Below, one piece after another: positions 1-9,624 of a stretch of DNA of 64,000 nucleotides. The notes under the pieces are model-generated. The model was not told the DNA's origin, ran no database searches, and saw only the letters and a list, made by a program, of their open reading frames with translations. The position numbers and the translations under genes are program-made. This DNA is from Escherichia coli (GTDB lineage: Bacteria; Pseudomonadota; Gammaproteobacteria; Enterobacterales; Enterobacteriaceae), in the NCBI RefSeq assembly GCF_036503815.1, contig NZ_AP027765.1, positions 35,975 to 99,974 on the forward strand, given 5' to 3'. Within the stretch, counting starts at the first letter, position 1. Each line of letters begins with the position of its first letter.

Positions 1-1008
1 GTACGTAAACTGCACTTTGCGTTCACTTAATCCGGCAATCGCCTGTGTCACCGCCTGCTGCACATCCGGCCCGTCCGGTGAAGCAGGCCCGGGCGCCTGC
101 GTGCGGGTCTCCGCCCGTTGATCCTCCGCGTCACGATACGCCCGGATGTCGAACCCGGTTTCCCTCAGCGTCTGCATCCATTCAGCCATTCTGACTTCAG
201 GATCGACGTGCTGTTTGGATTTTCGCGTATCCAGTGCCGCCACATCCCGGGATTTCAACGAGGCGTCCTCCCCGACGGCCTCCCGGATAGTCTGCGAGCG
301 TCCGGAAAAGGCCTCCACCGGTACGCCCGGCATTTCCCACATACCGTGCTTACCGACCACTTCAGTTTCATAGCCCAGCGCCTCAACCTGCTCTTTCAGT
401 TTTTCCCGGTAGAGCCTGCCAAAGGCAATCTGATTAGCGTACACATTCTCAATGAACCCCGTTTTCCCCACTTTGTCACTGCTCAGTGTCTTCCATTCGC
501 CGTTATGCTGCGTGACATTAGCCACCACCGCATGCGTGTGTAACTGTGGTTCCTGACCGCGACTGGTGTCGTGGTTAAACAGTGCCATCACCAGATTACC
601 GGTCAGCACCGTTTCTGACTGTCCGTCCGTCATCACCCGTGTGGAGGCCAGCGCCTCCACCTGACGGACAGCAAAATCCACGGCCTGGTTATGTGCTTCA
701 ATAAGACGTTTGTCCCCCCCGAGCATGGCCATCATGGAGACACTTTTGGGAGCGGAAAAGGTCAGGTCGTAGCCGGGACGATGCCTGTTACGGCCATCCT
801 GCATGCGGCTTAAATCCGCCCCGTCTGGCAACCTGCCCTCCAGAAGGCGGGTAAAGACATCCTTATCGACACTGCCCTGCAGCCCCAGTTGTTCAGCCCC
901 CTGGCCGGCCCAGCGTTCTCCCATGCTGCCCAGCACATAGTAATTATCCTTGTCGGTATAATAGTTCCCGGCACTTCCGGCCGATCTGACCTGCGCAATA
1001 CTCATCAT
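1..1008 (-). CDS. traI: TraI relaxase/helicase, N-terminal part (runs off the left edge)
   Basis: This is the 5' part of the F conjugative relaxase. It nicks oriT at nic, stays covalently linked to the 5' end and unwinds the plasmid. Reading the minus strand from the ATG pair at 1008 gives 336 open codons with no stop before the window edge. The first residues are MMSIAQ, with the paired catalytic tyrosines Y16/Y17 and Y23/Y24 in a NYYTDKDNYY stretch. The metal-binding histidine motif LHTHAVV follows near residue 160. Numbering from the first ATG places the tyrosines at the positions known for F TraI. In F, traD (with trbH) lies directly upstream; here a vapBC pair separates traD from traI. 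The helicase domains lie outside the window. Confidence 0.97.
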   Translation of the reverse strand, partial: MMSIAQVRSAGSAGNYYTDKDNYYVLGSMGERWAGQGAEQLGLQGSVDKDVFTRLLEGRLPDGADLSRMQDGRNRHRPGYDLTFSAPKSVSMMAMLGGDKRLIEAHNQAVDFAVRQVEALASTRVMTDGQSETVLTGNLVMALFNHDTSRGQEPQLHTHAVVANVTQHNGEWKTLSSDKVGKTGFIENVYANQIAFGRLYREKLKEQVEALGYETEVVGKHGMWEMPGVPVEAFSGRSQTIREAVGEDASLKSRDVAALDTRKSKQHVDPEVRMAEWMQTLRETGFDIRAYRDAEDQRAETRTQAPGPASPDGPDVQQAVTQAIAGLSERKVQFTY

Positions 1009-1021
1009 AAACGTATATCCC

Positions 1022-1089
1022 TTTGACATATCCCGGCATCAATCCCACAATGGATATACACAAGACATATCCACATAAGGAGGCAAATA
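1022..1089 (+). promoter_or_regulatory. vapBC promoter/operator region
   Basis: Upstream of vapB there is a TTGACA hexamer at 1023-1028. A perfect 7-bp inverted repeat follows, TGGATAT at 1051-1057 and ATATCCA at 1067-1073. Such palindromes are the usual binding sites for VapB-VapC autorepressor complexes. A strong AGGAGG ribosome site precedes the vapB ATG. The operator role is inferred from position and symmetry. No convincing -10 box at standard spacing was found. Confidence 0.5.
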
Positions 1090-1317
1090 ATGGAAACCAC
1101 CGTATTTCTCAGCAACCGCAGCCAGGCGGTCAGACTGCCAAAAGCGGTTGCATTGCCGGAAAACGTAAAACGCGTTGAAGTGATTGCTGTCGGACGAACC
1201 CGAATCATTACGCCTGCCGGAGAGACATGGGACGAATGGTTCGACGGAAACAGTGTCAGCGCTGATTTTATGGATAACAGGGAACAGCCTGGTATGCAGG
1301 AAAGGGAGTCATTCTGA
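1090..1317 (+). CDS. vapB: VapB-type antitoxin (VagC/MvpA family)
   Basis: A 75-residue antitoxin of the AbrB/SpoVT swapped-hairpin class. The N-terminus TTVFLSNRSQAVRLPKAV is the typical DNA-binding part of VapB proteins, and the C-terminus would wrap the toxin. The stop overlaps the vapC start (TGATG), so the pair is translationally coupled. It should neutralise VapC and repress its own promoter through the palindrome upstream. The cassette sits between traI and traD on the strand opposite the transfer operon. It resembles the mvpA/vagC genes known from the same place in other F-like and Shigella virulence plasmids (from memory). Confidence 0.93.
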   Translation: METTVFLSNRSQAVRLPKAVALPENVKRVEVIAVGRTRIITPAGETWDEWFDGNSVSADFMDNREQPGMQERESF

Positions 1318-1715
1318 TGCTGAAGTTTATGCTCGATACCAACATCTGCATTTTTACGATAAAGAACAAACCCGCCAGTGTCAGGGAACGTTTTAACCTG
1401 AACCAGGGGAGAATGTGCATCAGTTCGGTCACTCTGATGGAGCTGATATATGGTGCAGAAAAAAGCCAGATGCCTGAACGTAATCTCGCTGTGATCGAGG
1501 GATTTGTTTCCCGCATTGACGTTCTGGATTACGACGCTGCTGCTGCCACACACACCGGCCAGATAAGAGCAGAACTTGCCCGTCAGGGACGCCCTGTCGG
1601 GCCATTTGATCAAATGATCGCAGGTCATGCCCGCAGTCGGGGACTGATTATTGTGACTAATAACACCCGGGAATTTGAACGTGTGGGCGGCCTGAGAATT
1701 GAAGACTGGAGTTGA
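1317..1715 (+). CDS. vapC: VapC PIN-domain toxin (initiator-tRNA endonuclease type)
   Basis: A 132-residue PIN-domain RNase. Acidic residues expected at the active site are visible: MLDTN at residues 5-9 (D7), an E in the SSVTLMELIYG stretch near 43, and D in PFDQMIAGHA near 99. The C-terminus TNNTREFERV is the conserved closing motif. Close relatives (Shigella MvpT and Salmonella VapC) cleave initiator tRNA-fMet; I assume the same here by similarity. Its loss with the plasmid would free toxin and counter-select plasmid-free cells. The 3' end lies only 8 bp from the traD stop and is convergent with it, so read-through from either side could make antisense RNA. Confidence 0.95.
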   Translation: MLKFMLDTNICIFTIKNKPASVRERFNLNQGRMCISSVTLMELIYGAEKSQMPERNLAVIEGFVSRIDVLDYDAAAATHTGQIRAELARQGRPVGPFDQMIAGHARSRGLIIVTNNTREFERVGGLRIEDWS

Positions 1716-1723
1716 CCTGTTCA

Positions 1724-3904
1724 TCAGAAATCATCTCCCGGCTCAACATCCTCCCCGCGCTCCCGGTGCACATTAATGTTCACCTCTTCACGACGCTGCA
1801 TCTGCTGCTGGATGTCCAGATGATTTTCCTGTTGCCATGCCTCATAAGCGGCCATATCCACCACTTCACCGGATTCACTGATCCCGGGTGGCAGTTGCTG
1901 TTCCATCTCTTCTTCCGGTTTCATTTTCAGTTCCTGCTCGATCCCCCCTGCCGGAACATTCACACCTGAATCTGACTTCTTATCGTTGATGGCAGGAGAC
2001 ACCGGCTGTTGCGGCTGTTGCGGCTGTTGCGGCTGTTGCGGCTGTTCAGCCTGAGTCACGTCTTCTCCGGAAACAACCTCCGGGACATCCGGTTCGAAGA
2101 GGCTGGCCATCTGACGACCTTCTGCTTCCCTTGCGGCAAGTACGGCACTCAGACGGTTCTCCATTTCCGGGTTGATGTCACGCGGAATAAACTCCGGAGC
2201 GACCTTCGGTCGTGTCTGATATTTCAGAGAGAGTTTTACTGCCGGATACGGTCCGGGCAGGGTGACATAACAGGTCAGATCCGGCAGAGACTGAATGTCG
2301 GAATAACTGACCAGAGTCTGGCGCTCCATATCCTTACCGGTCGATACCCCGTCACGTACCGGATCAGCACCGTAGGAATACTGCTCGCTGGCTTTCAGGT
2401 GCTCTTTCTCACCAATTTCACCGGCAGCGAACTCTGCAATCTTATGGCTGGGAGAACGGAAAAAGGCACGGGTGTTCATGACGTCAAACAGCGAGGCAGC
2501 CGCTTTCTCACCGTAGATATCTTCCAGCTGGGCATAGGACTGGATACCAAACACATAACAGCCACCGAACTTACGGGCTTCCGGCAGGATCTCCACCAGG
2601 TCCGGCAGTTTGTGTAACGTGGGTAACTCATCACAGAAAAACCACACACGACGGTTACGGTTTTCTCCCATTGCCAGCAGACCACGAATGGCAATGGACA
2701 GCCACATGGAGATCACCGGCTTCAGGGAGGCATGGGTGTCGGCATTCGACGAAATAAACAGCCAGCCGTTTTTCTGATCTTCCCGGACACCACGCATCCA
2801 GTCACGGATGGTAAAAGACTCACCGTTATGCTCAATCCCCTGCAGGTAACGGATGGCTTTCACGTAGTTGGTCAGCACAGCACGGATGGAAATCGCCGTT
2901 TTCTCAATTTTCTCTTCCACCAGGTTAGCCGCCGGTGAATTACGCAGGAAGGTACGCAGTTTTTCGATTTTGATGGAAAGCAGTGTGTCCACCAGTTTGC
3001 TGTAGCTGCGGTTGGGGTCATTACGCATCAGGTACGCCGCTTCCGCAAAAATGGTACGTCCTGACCCCTGCCAGAACGGGTCCTCTTTTGTGCCCATCGG
3101 GATCAGCGTGTTCGCGGTATTATCAAAATCCGGCTGTGTCAGGCACTCCTTCCACAAATCCCAGGCGGCACAGCGGGCATCCAGCGGATTCAGGATTTTA
3201 TCGATGGAGGGATCATAGTAACTTTTAACAAATTCCCCTGAACGGTCATAAATCACCACCATATCTCCACGCTGACGGGCGTAGTTGGCCAGACGACGGA
3301 TAACTTCCGACTTACCGGCCCCGACCGTGCCGTGCAGACAGAAGTTCTGGATTTCGGAATCCCGGATAATCGGCAGGTCGCCAATCCGTATATCGGAGTC
3401 CTTGCCGTCTTTTTTCAGCATCCGGGCAACGTCTTTCGGATTGTCTGTCAGCTGACGACCACCTGTGACTTCATTTTCGCTCTGTTGTTTACCCTGACGC
3501 CCCAGAATCCAGGAGACAACAAAGAAGGTAATCAGGCAAATAACCAGTGCCACAACTGTGGCCAGAACGAATGCGGACCATAGCTGCTCTCCGCACCAGA
3601 TCATATATTTATCATGCAGTACCTGAGCAGCATTCATCCGGAAGGTTTTGCCGTAATACTGGATCTCATATACCGGCTGGGACTTGATTAAATCCCGCAT
3701 GCCTTCCAGCGTGGTACACCACCAGTAAATACAGCCGTTCACAAACGTCTGCCAGCTTATTTTTACCCATAAAACCAGACCAACGAGTATCCAGAAAAAA
3801 ATAAACAGGCAGTAAAGCATAATATTGGCGATCTGGCTGAACATGCGGATACGCATGGACGCAATCTGACCGCCCTGGGTCATATCCTTTGCGTTAAAAC
3901 TCAT
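1724..3904 (-). CDS. traD: TraD type IV coupling protein
   Basis: A 726-residue inner-membrane ATPase that brings the relaxosome to the transfer channel. Two N-terminal membrane segments lie at about residues 27-47 and 104-130. The Walker A motif GTVGAGKS is near 190, and the Walker B region VWFFCDEL is near 425. The C-terminal tail contains a tandem QQP repeat encoded by 9-bp units at about 2004-2042, and ends in the acidic VEPGDDF that in F binds TraM and gives plasmid specificity. Length is close to F TraD (717, from memory), with the difference in the repeat tail. It is the last tra gene before the vapBC insertion. Confidence 0.97.
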   Translation of the reverse strand: MSFNAKDMTQGGQIASMRIRMFSQIANIMLYCLFIFFWILVGLVLWVKISWQTFVNGCIYWWCTTLEGMRDLIKSQPVYEIQYYGKTFRMNAAQVLHDKYMIWCGEQLWSAFVLATVVALVICLITFFVVSWILGRQGKQQSENEVTGGRQLTDNPKDVARMLKKDGKDSDIRIGDLPIIRDSEIQNFCLHGTVGAGKSEVIRRLANYARQRGDMVVIYDRSGEFVKSYYDPSIDKILNPLDARCAAWDLWKECLTQPDFDNTANTLIPMGTKEDPFWQGSGRTIFAEAAYLMRNDPNRSYSKLVDTLLSIKIEKLRTFLRNSPAANLVEEKIEKTAISIRAVLTNYVKAIRYLQGIEHNGESFTIRDWMRGVREDQKNGWLFISSNADTHASLKPVISMWLSIAIRGLLAMGENRNRRVWFFCDELPTLHKLPDLVEILPEARKFGGCYVFGIQSYAQLEDIYGEKAAASLFDVMNTRAFFRSPSHKIAEFAAGEIGEKEHLKASEQYSYGADPVRDGVSTGKDMERQTLVSYSDIQSLPDLTCYVTLPGPYPAVKLSLKYQTRPKVAPEFIPRDINPEMENRLSAVLAAREAEGRQMASLFEPDVPEVVSGEDVTQAEQPQQPQQPQQPQQPVSPAINDKKSDSGVNVPAGGIEQELKMKPEEEMEQQLPPGISESGEVVDMAAYEAWQQENHLDIQQQMQRREEVNINVHRERGEDVEPGDDF

Positions 3905-4155
3905 GATGATATTCCGAAGAAAAAAGTCAGTCGGACTGATTATTAATGATGAAAAGATTAATAACCGTTAAATTCCGGCTTCGCCGGCAACACTTCACGG
4001 TCGCACAAAGAATTTGCACAACCGCTCAGTGTTTTCATATTTATTTCGGAAACGCCGGGGAGAAATAAAATTTATTTTATTTCTTTCCGGGGTTGGACAA
4101 CGAGTAAAGCGAGGCGTCAGTCAGGAGGCCGGTCAGACCAGCCTCCGGAAGATAA
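3905..4155. other. traD-traT intergenic segment
   Basis: A 250-bp gap inside the transfer operon with no convincing gene. It holds a short GC hairpin around 3973-3986 (CCGGC TTC GCCGG). It also holds a perfect AT-rich palindrome at 4061-4084 with ten-base arms (AGAAATAAAA and its complement). These could be RNA-processing or attenuation structures that separate traT expression from traD; that role is inference only. Confidence 0.5.
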
Positions 4156-4887
4156 TCAGAGAATATTTGCGATTGATTTGGCCAGCTGGTCTTCGAGAAC
4201 AGGCTTCGCCTCTTCAAATTTCAGGTTAACCTTGTTCGCACTGGAGACCACACGGGTCTGATATTTATGCTGGTTACCTGTTTCAGTACTGGTCTGAATT
4301 TTCGCACCTGATGTGCCCTGACGCAGGGCGGCAACATTATCCGTTGTCACCGTTGTCTTAGTACGCTCTGCAATCTGCACATCCGTGATCATGGTATAGT
4401 TCACATCTTCCACCATCGCATCTGCAGCCATACCCACCAGACCAGCAGCAAGGCCCACACCGAGTGTGGCTCCGGCAGAATTGGAATTATATCCGGTAAT
4501 ACCGGCACCTAACGCTGCACCAACAGCTGCGCCTTCATAACCACGGTTCAGCCATCCCTGAGACTCCCGCAGATCCATCTTATCGGCCTTCAGCACATTC
4601 GCCTGAATCCAGTAGTAGGCTTTATCCGGAGAAGTCACCACCTGATACCCTTTTGCTTTCACAGCATCAGCAATTTTGCCCTGCAGCCCACTCATGTTTT
4701 TATCAGACGTGTTTTTGATCTGCAGAAATACCGTGCGTTCGCTGGCGGGTTCAAGCCAGATGGTCTCACTCATCTGGGTCTTCACCTCAAGGTTACGCTT
4801 CTTGATTGCTGTGCTCATCGCACCACACCCTGAAAGGGCCAGAGTGGAACTGACCAGTGCAACCATCATCAATTTTTTTGTTTTCAT
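4156..4887 (-). CDS. traT: TraT surface-exclusion and complement-resistance lipoprotein
   Basis: A 243-residue outer-membrane lipoprotein, very abundant in F+ cells, that blocks mating-pair formation with other donors and protects against complement. I start it at MKTKKLMM (4887) because this gives a proper lipoprotein signal with lipobox LALSGC (Cys21). A longer upstream reading frame has no signal peptide. A hydrophobic glycine- and alanine-rich segment near residues 115-150 is typical of TraT. It lies 31 bp downstream of traS in the tra operon. Confidence 0.97.
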   Translation of the reverse strand: MKTKKLMMVALVSSTLALSGCGAMSTAIKKRNLEVKTQMSETIWLEPASERTVFLQIKNTSDKNMSGLQGKIADAVKAKGYQVVTSPDKAYYWIQANVLKADKMDLRESQGWLNRGYEGAAVGAALGAGITGYNSNSAGATLGVGLAAGLVGMAADAMVEDVNYTMITDVQIAERTKTTVTTDNVAALRQGTSGAKIQTSTETGNQHKYQTRVVSSANKVNLKFEEAKPVLEDQLAKSIANIL

Positions 4888-4918
4888 CAAATTACCTTTT
4901 TTACAAACTACAGTTTTC

Positions 4919-5416
4919 TTATTGCCTGTCATAATAGTCCTGCCAACGAGTCCCAAAAGTATTTCCCGCTGAATCAAAGCCTCCATGCATAGGATATCCG
5001 GTTGAAGGGTTATAGTAGATCGTTGGGGTCTGTTCAATGCCCCCGAAGTCTAACTTTTCACTCCCATCATATTGGTCTTTGAGTTGATTTTGCCCCCATT
5101 TTTTTATGCTTATGCAACCACTAACTCGCCTTAATTCGTATAGTGTAACAATGATAAAAACCATCAGGCTTAATAACGGAGAGAGTAAGGAAGATACTGG
5201 TATCGTTATATACCAAACGCCTTTACTAAACTTAAACTCATCCGACACATCCCGTTTTTTTCGTATTTGAGAGAACAACCAGATAAACAGTCCCTGCCAT
5301 AGCACTATGAAGAACAGCATAAAAACTGTTTCGGCATTCCCCCAATCAGCCAGATAACAGGCGATAAACTGTATCACCGTTACCAGGGCAATATGGGCTA
5401 AACATCTCATTATCAT
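4919..5416 (-). CDS. traS: TraS entry-exclusion inner-membrane protein
   Basis: A 165-residue protein between traG and traT, where F-like plasmids carry traS. TraS sits in the recipient inner membrane and blocks DNA entry from donors whose TraG C-terminal domain it recognises. The first 90 residues contain several membrane segments (about 6-25, 28-48, 67-93); the rest is soluble and ends YYDRQ. The ribosome site GGGAG abuts the first ATG at 5416 but is ideally spaced from the second ATG at 5410, so the real start may be 5410. TraS is one of the least conserved tra proteins, so identification rests on position and topology. Confidence 0.82.
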   Translation of the reverse strand: MIMRCLAHIALVTVIQFIACYLADWGNAETVFMLFFIVLWQGLFIWLFSQIRKKRDVSDEFKFSKGVWYITIPVSSLLSPLLSLMVFIIVTLYELRRVSGCISIKKWGQNQLKDQYDGSEKLDFGGIEQTPTIYYNPSTGYPMHGGFDSAGNTFGTRWQDYYDRQ

Positions 5417-5431
5417 CTCCCAAACACAGTA

Positions 5432-8254
5432 TTATTGCTTATACTTATCCTGATACGCCTTTGCCCTTTTCATCAGTTCCTGTGGACTGTCAGCTCCGGG
5501 CATTCTTTCCTGAGCCGACTTTTCTTCATTATATTTATTATTCTGAGATAATGCCTCTGTTTTATGGTGATTCTGCAGTTCAGAATACTGTCCTCTTACA
5601 ATATTTTCCTCGCCACGTATGCTGTTCTGAGTATCACCTATATTCCCTTTATATTCTGTGACCATATTATCAACCTGATGTTTTACATCATTACGGATAT
5701 TACTGTCCTGCGTTCTTTGCTCAATAATGGCCTGATGTCCCTGATGGTCAGCAATAATATCCTGACTGCCTCCACCCGAATGTACGCTCTCCATTCCTTT
5801 ACCAATATCGCCACGGGATTCCCGCCAGGCATTATCAACACCAGGCTGTATCTGTTCCTGCACAAAAGACCAGGCCATTGCCCGACGGCGTTCTGCAATC
5901 TCCGGCGAACTGGTATTTGTCAGAATAGCTTCGGCATCCTGCGGTGCGTGTTTCATCACATACTGTGCAAACTGTTGCGACAAATCTTCGCTCATCTGCC
6001 CACTCATGCTTTCAGTACGGGATGCCATTTCAGCATATTCATGGCTGCGGGTCATATTCGTCGTGTACTGGTCGTAACTCTGTTTCGCTGAATTCAGGGC
6101 TGCAGACAGTTGATCCACCCGGGAATCAGCATTATTGTCAGTATGGCTGCCGGATTCACTGACTTTGCGACTGGTAAAGTAATCGCTGGCCTCTTTAAAA
6201 TCCTTACTGGCTTTAGCGTCAATATCATGACGAGCATCATAGCTGGCCCGTGAACCACTGCTGGCCTGATGCGCATCATCATCACTCCAGTCAATGCCAG
6301 CCCGACCACCACCTCTAACGCCTAATCCTCCACCAACACCAAGAATTTTAGGTTTAACCCCCCATTCAGCATGAGCATCTCCATACATCCCGGCAGAAGC
6401 TCTCGTACTTCTGGATGCCAGTTCCTGAGTCGCCTGCTCATTACTGATATTATGCGCCTTCGCATAGCTTTCCACTGCACTGCGCATACGGCTGGCCATC
6501 ATGGAGTCCTGTGCACTCATCGTACTGTCAGCACCACCGGTGACAGAGTCACTGCTCCCCCGGTTAGAACCAAACTGACTGAGCGTGTTCCAGGCACTGG
6601 CAATACTGCTGCTGAAACCATGCAGGGCACTTTCTGCTCTGTTCGACGCCTCTCGGGCCATTTCCTGTTGTGCCGCTGCAATCTGACGCGTTGCATTGAT
6701 ACCGACCGGTAAACGGGATATCGCTCCGCTTGCATCCATCACCATATTACCGTCACGGGTCTGTGTGGCGGTTGCGCCACTGCCGGTCTGGTACATCATC
6801 TGACCAAACGACGTGGTGCTGTTGGTGCTCCAGCTGAAGCCGTTCACGTTTTCCGTCTGCATGTTGCCGTAGGAGTAATTACCGTCAACCACACTACCTG
6901 CCGCACTGGCAGTCGGGCTGATAGCAGAGGAAGCGAAATGGCTGTACACACTGGAAAATCCGGCCCCAAGCCCCCTGACCATCATCCAGGATAATGGCGG
7001 GATCATCATGGAAAGATACCCGGCAGTGGAAGCCAGATCGGAGTATTTCAGTTGTATCTGTGAAATTTCCGAGAGCACCACCGGTGCACCATTCTGCTTC
7101 GCATAAAATGTCATGGCACTGTTCAGAATGGCGTACAACATTGGCCATGACTGCAGCCACATCAGGGCAAACACATAGCCTTTCAGGACGGACAGCGTCA
7201 GTTTATTGAAGACAGCCGCCAGTACCAGGAGCGGGAAAATACCAATGGCGATCCCCGTCAGGATGGTCTGCGTCATGGGCAGTGTCCGCATCGCTACATG
7301 GCCGATGGAGACATGTGCCAGACGTTGCTTCTCCATCGATGAGGTGGTGGCCAGATTCACCAGGCTGGCCGAATCACCATTACGGGCGGCATAACTGGTG
7401 ATCCCCTCCTTCAGCGCATTGATGGTAACATTCTGGCGGATGATCTGGCTGGCTGATTTACTTGAGCCATAGAAGTAACTGTAACTGTCGCCAATCAGCG
7501 TACTGAACAACAGGTTCGGATCAGGGCGTCCACCAAATAGCTGCTGGGCATAATAATGCCAGGTTTTTCCGCCACTCTGTGTGTCCAGATTCAGCTTGTC
7601 TTTCAGCGAAACCGACGCGTCCTTACAGGTTACGAAATTATTATTGCTGTCATAAACGCCCCGCAGCGGGCTGGGGCGGGAAAAAATCAGCGTGTAGGGA
7701 TCAGCGGAGGCCATCAGCTCCTCCAGCGTGTATTTGTGGTTCAGGTAAATATCCCCCATCACGCAGTTCTGCACATAATCCTGGAAAATATTGGCGATTT
7801 CCGGATTCCGGGACAAAAAGTCGGTGCTTTTTGATACCATTTCTGCGCCAAACAGCATCCCCGTTTTGCTGTAGGTGACACTGTCCGGTTGCGTGAAGAT
7901 CATCTCGTAACTGGCCACCATTGCATGCCCGATACGGGTCGTCAGTGAAAGTGGCATCGCCAGACCGACCGGCACATTATCCACCCGGTGAACTTTGACC
8001 AGGTCACTGTTATCAATAATCTGCACCGATGTGCGGACATTAACCAGCAGGCTGATAAGCACAAACACGGCCACCCAGCCCAGCAAATCCATCACGTTGT
8101 GCCGCTGTACCCACATTACGGCCACCGCGAGAACAGACAATGTGAGCGCAATTTTTTCAATGGAATCCCACGTCCTGGTTCCCATAAAGGCGGCAATGGC
8201 GTTCAGGTTATTCCGCAACCACTCACCACCGGCAATCACATAAACTTCATTCAC
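5432..8254 (-). CDS. traG: TraG mating-pair stabilisation and pilus assembly protein
   Basis: A 940-residue inner-membrane protein (F TraG is about 938). The N-terminal half has membrane segments near residues 30-75 and 320-440 and is needed for pilus assembly. The long hydrophilic C-terminal half, rich in S, Q, A and coiled-coil-like sequence, acts in mating aggregate stabilisation and is the target of TraS entry exclusion. The start overlaps the traH stop by 4 bases, showing translational coupling. Sequence and size agree with F. Confidence 0.97.
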   Translation of the reverse strand: MNEVYVIAGGEWLRNNLNAIAAFMGTRTWDSIEKIALTLSVLAVAVMWVQRHNVMDLLGWVAVFVLISLLVNVRTSVQIIDNSDLVKVHRVDNVPVGLAMPLSLTTRIGHAMVASYEMIFTQPDSVTYSKTGMLFGAEMVSKSTDFLSRNPEIANIFQDYVQNCVMGDIYLNHKYTLEELMASADPYTLIFSRPSPLRGVYDSNNNFVTCKDASVSLKDKLNLDTQSGGKTWHYYAQQLFGGRPDPNLLFSTLIGDSYSYFYGSSKSASQIIRQNVTINALKEGITSYAARNGDSASLVNLATTSSMEKQRLAHVSIGHVAMRTLPMTQTILTGIAIGIFPLLVLAAVFNKLTLSVLKGYVFALMWLQSWPMLYAILNSAMTFYAKQNGAPVVLSEISQIQLKYSDLASTAGYLSMMIPPLSWMMVRGLGAGFSSVYSHFASSAISPTASAAGSVVDGNYSYGNMQTENVNGFSWSTNSTTSFGQMMYQTGSGATATQTRDGNMVMDASGAISRLPVGINATRQIAAAQQEMAREASNRAESALHGFSSSIASAWNTLSQFGSNRGSSDSVTGGADSTMSAQDSMMASRMRSAVESYAKAHNISNEQATQELASRSTRASAGMYGDAHAEWGVKPKILGVGGGLGVRGGGRAGIDWSDDDAHQASSGSRASYDARHDIDAKASKDFKEASDYFTSRKVSESGSHTDNNADSRVDQLSAALNSAKQSYDQYTTNMTRSHEYAEMASRTESMSGQMSEDLSQQFAQYVMKHAPQDAEAILTNTSSPEIAERRRAMAWSFVQEQIQPGVDNAWRESRGDIGKGMESVHSGGGSQDIIADHQGHQAIIEQRTQDSNIRNDVKHQVDNMVTEYKGNIGDTQNSIRGEENIVRGQYSELQNHHKTEALSQNNKYNEEKSAQERMPGADSPQELMKRAKAYQDKYKQ

Positions 8255-9624
8255 AGCGTGCTCCCTCCGAAGTGATAGTTGTTCTGGTAACGACTGAGCA
8301 TGCGGGCGGAAAGCTGCTGACGCATGTAGCTCATCTGACGATCGACAACCAGCAGCGCATCCTGCTGTACCTGCACCTGTGACTGAAACGCCGCAATCTG
8401 CCGGGTGGCATCATTCATGTTGTCGTTAATATGCCCGATAACCGCTTCGTCATAATTTCCCGTGGCCACCATCGCCCGGGCCTGCTGTATCAGCTCCTGA
8501 ATGTACTGCAGCAGGATGTCGTAACCGATATAGTCCGTCAGCTGGTAAATCATACTGTTGGAAACACCGAGCATCTGCGGGTCAACCAGGTATTTGAAGA
8601 CGGGGATGGTGGTACTGGAAATAAAGCCTTTTTCCTTGTCATCCAGAGGCGTGTCACTGACAGCCTTGTTCTGAATGCTGGCCAGAAGTTTAGTAATCTG
8701 AGACTTCAGTGCATTATCTCGGCTGATGGTCACCGGTGTGTCTGCCACCACTTTCAGGCATTTATCAGAATCGTTGCAGTGATAAATTTTTGCTGTGCCG
8801 CCTTCCATCATGGCCCGGATAATTGAGCGGTCAGTGGTTCTGGCTGACAGCGGTGTGATTTCGCCGTTGGGACCAAACACCAGTGAGCCGGTCAGCGTCA
8901 TCACAAACTCTTTCAGCTCTTTGTTGCCGTCAAACATTCTGTTTTTGGAAAGCGCATTCCACATGATGTTAATGTTTTTGGTCACCCGCTCCTTATCCTT
9001 GTCGCTGGCTTTATCCCTGACGCTGTCAGATTTACCGCCAACGGTACATCCCTGCCGGGAAGCCGCCCAGTCAGCAAAAATATTGCTCTCACCGGCAATG
9101 TCCTGACAGACTTTTTGCTGGGATACCTGCGTCCGGGGGAAAAGCCCGCCGATAATCCCCTGCGCCGCCTGGCAGGAACTGAGGTTCATGCTGTTAATGT
9201 CGCTTGCCATTTTCTGCAGGAAGTCTTTTGCGGTTTTGATTTCCGGCACCGTTGTCTGCAGGGCAAGGTCAAAAAAGTAACCGGCAGCATTACTCATAAT
9301 CTGCTTAACAAAACGCTGCAGCTGCTCGCCATTAATAAAACTGAACGAACCGAGATAAGCGTCGATGCCGCCACATCCGGCATTGATATCCGGCAGCGTC
9401 ATGGAAATCAGCTGAACATTTTTGACCTGAGTACGGGCATACAGGGAGCCGCCGTAAGCATAGCCGGCAGCCTGCCCCTGCCAGACGCCCGGCTGTGTGG
9501 TATTGGAGGCGAAGCCCAGCTTGTTAAAGAACTGATTCATGTCGCTGTTCACATCCGCTGACGCTGCAGGCGTCACCGTCAGTAAGGCGGCACAAAGAAT
9601 AAAAAGAGGCTTAATGCGAAGCAT
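8251..9624 (-). CDS. traH: TraH F-pilus assembly protein
   Basis: A 457-residue exported protein with a cleavable signal (LFILCAALLTVTPAASA), needed for pilus extension and retraction with TraF, TraU, TraW and TrbC. Several cysteines in the N-terminal half fit its dependence on disulfide formation (TrbB, DsbC). The C-terminus is predicted helical and coiled coil. It overlaps traG at its end and follows trbF directly. Confidence 0.97.
   Translation of the reverse strand: MLRIKPLFILCAALLTVTPAASADVNSDMNQFFNKLGFASNTTQPGVWQGQAAGYAYGGSLYARTQVKNVQLISMTLPDINAGCGGIDAYLGSFSFINGEQLQRFVKQIMSNAAGYFFDLALQTTVPEIKTAKDFLQKMASDINSMNLSSCQAAQGIIGGLFPRTQVSQQKVCQDIAGESNIFADWAASRQGCTVGGKSDSVRDKASDKDKERVTKNINIMWNALSKNRMFDGNKELKEFVMTLTGSLVFGPNGEITPLSARTTDRSIIRAMMEGGTAKIYHCNDSDKCLKVVADTPVTISRDNALKSQITKLLASIQNKAVSDTPLDDKEKGFISSTTIPVFKYLVDPQMLGVSNSMIYQLTDYIGYDILLQYIQELIQQARAMVATGNYDEAVIGHINDNMNDATRQIAAFQSQVQVQQDALLVVDRQMSYMRQQLSARMLSRYQNNYHFGGSTL

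Noticed and set aside
2009..2617. Plus-strand open frame of 202 codons within traD
   Set aside because: It lies fully antisense to traD, has no ribosome site and its composition mirrors the coding strand.
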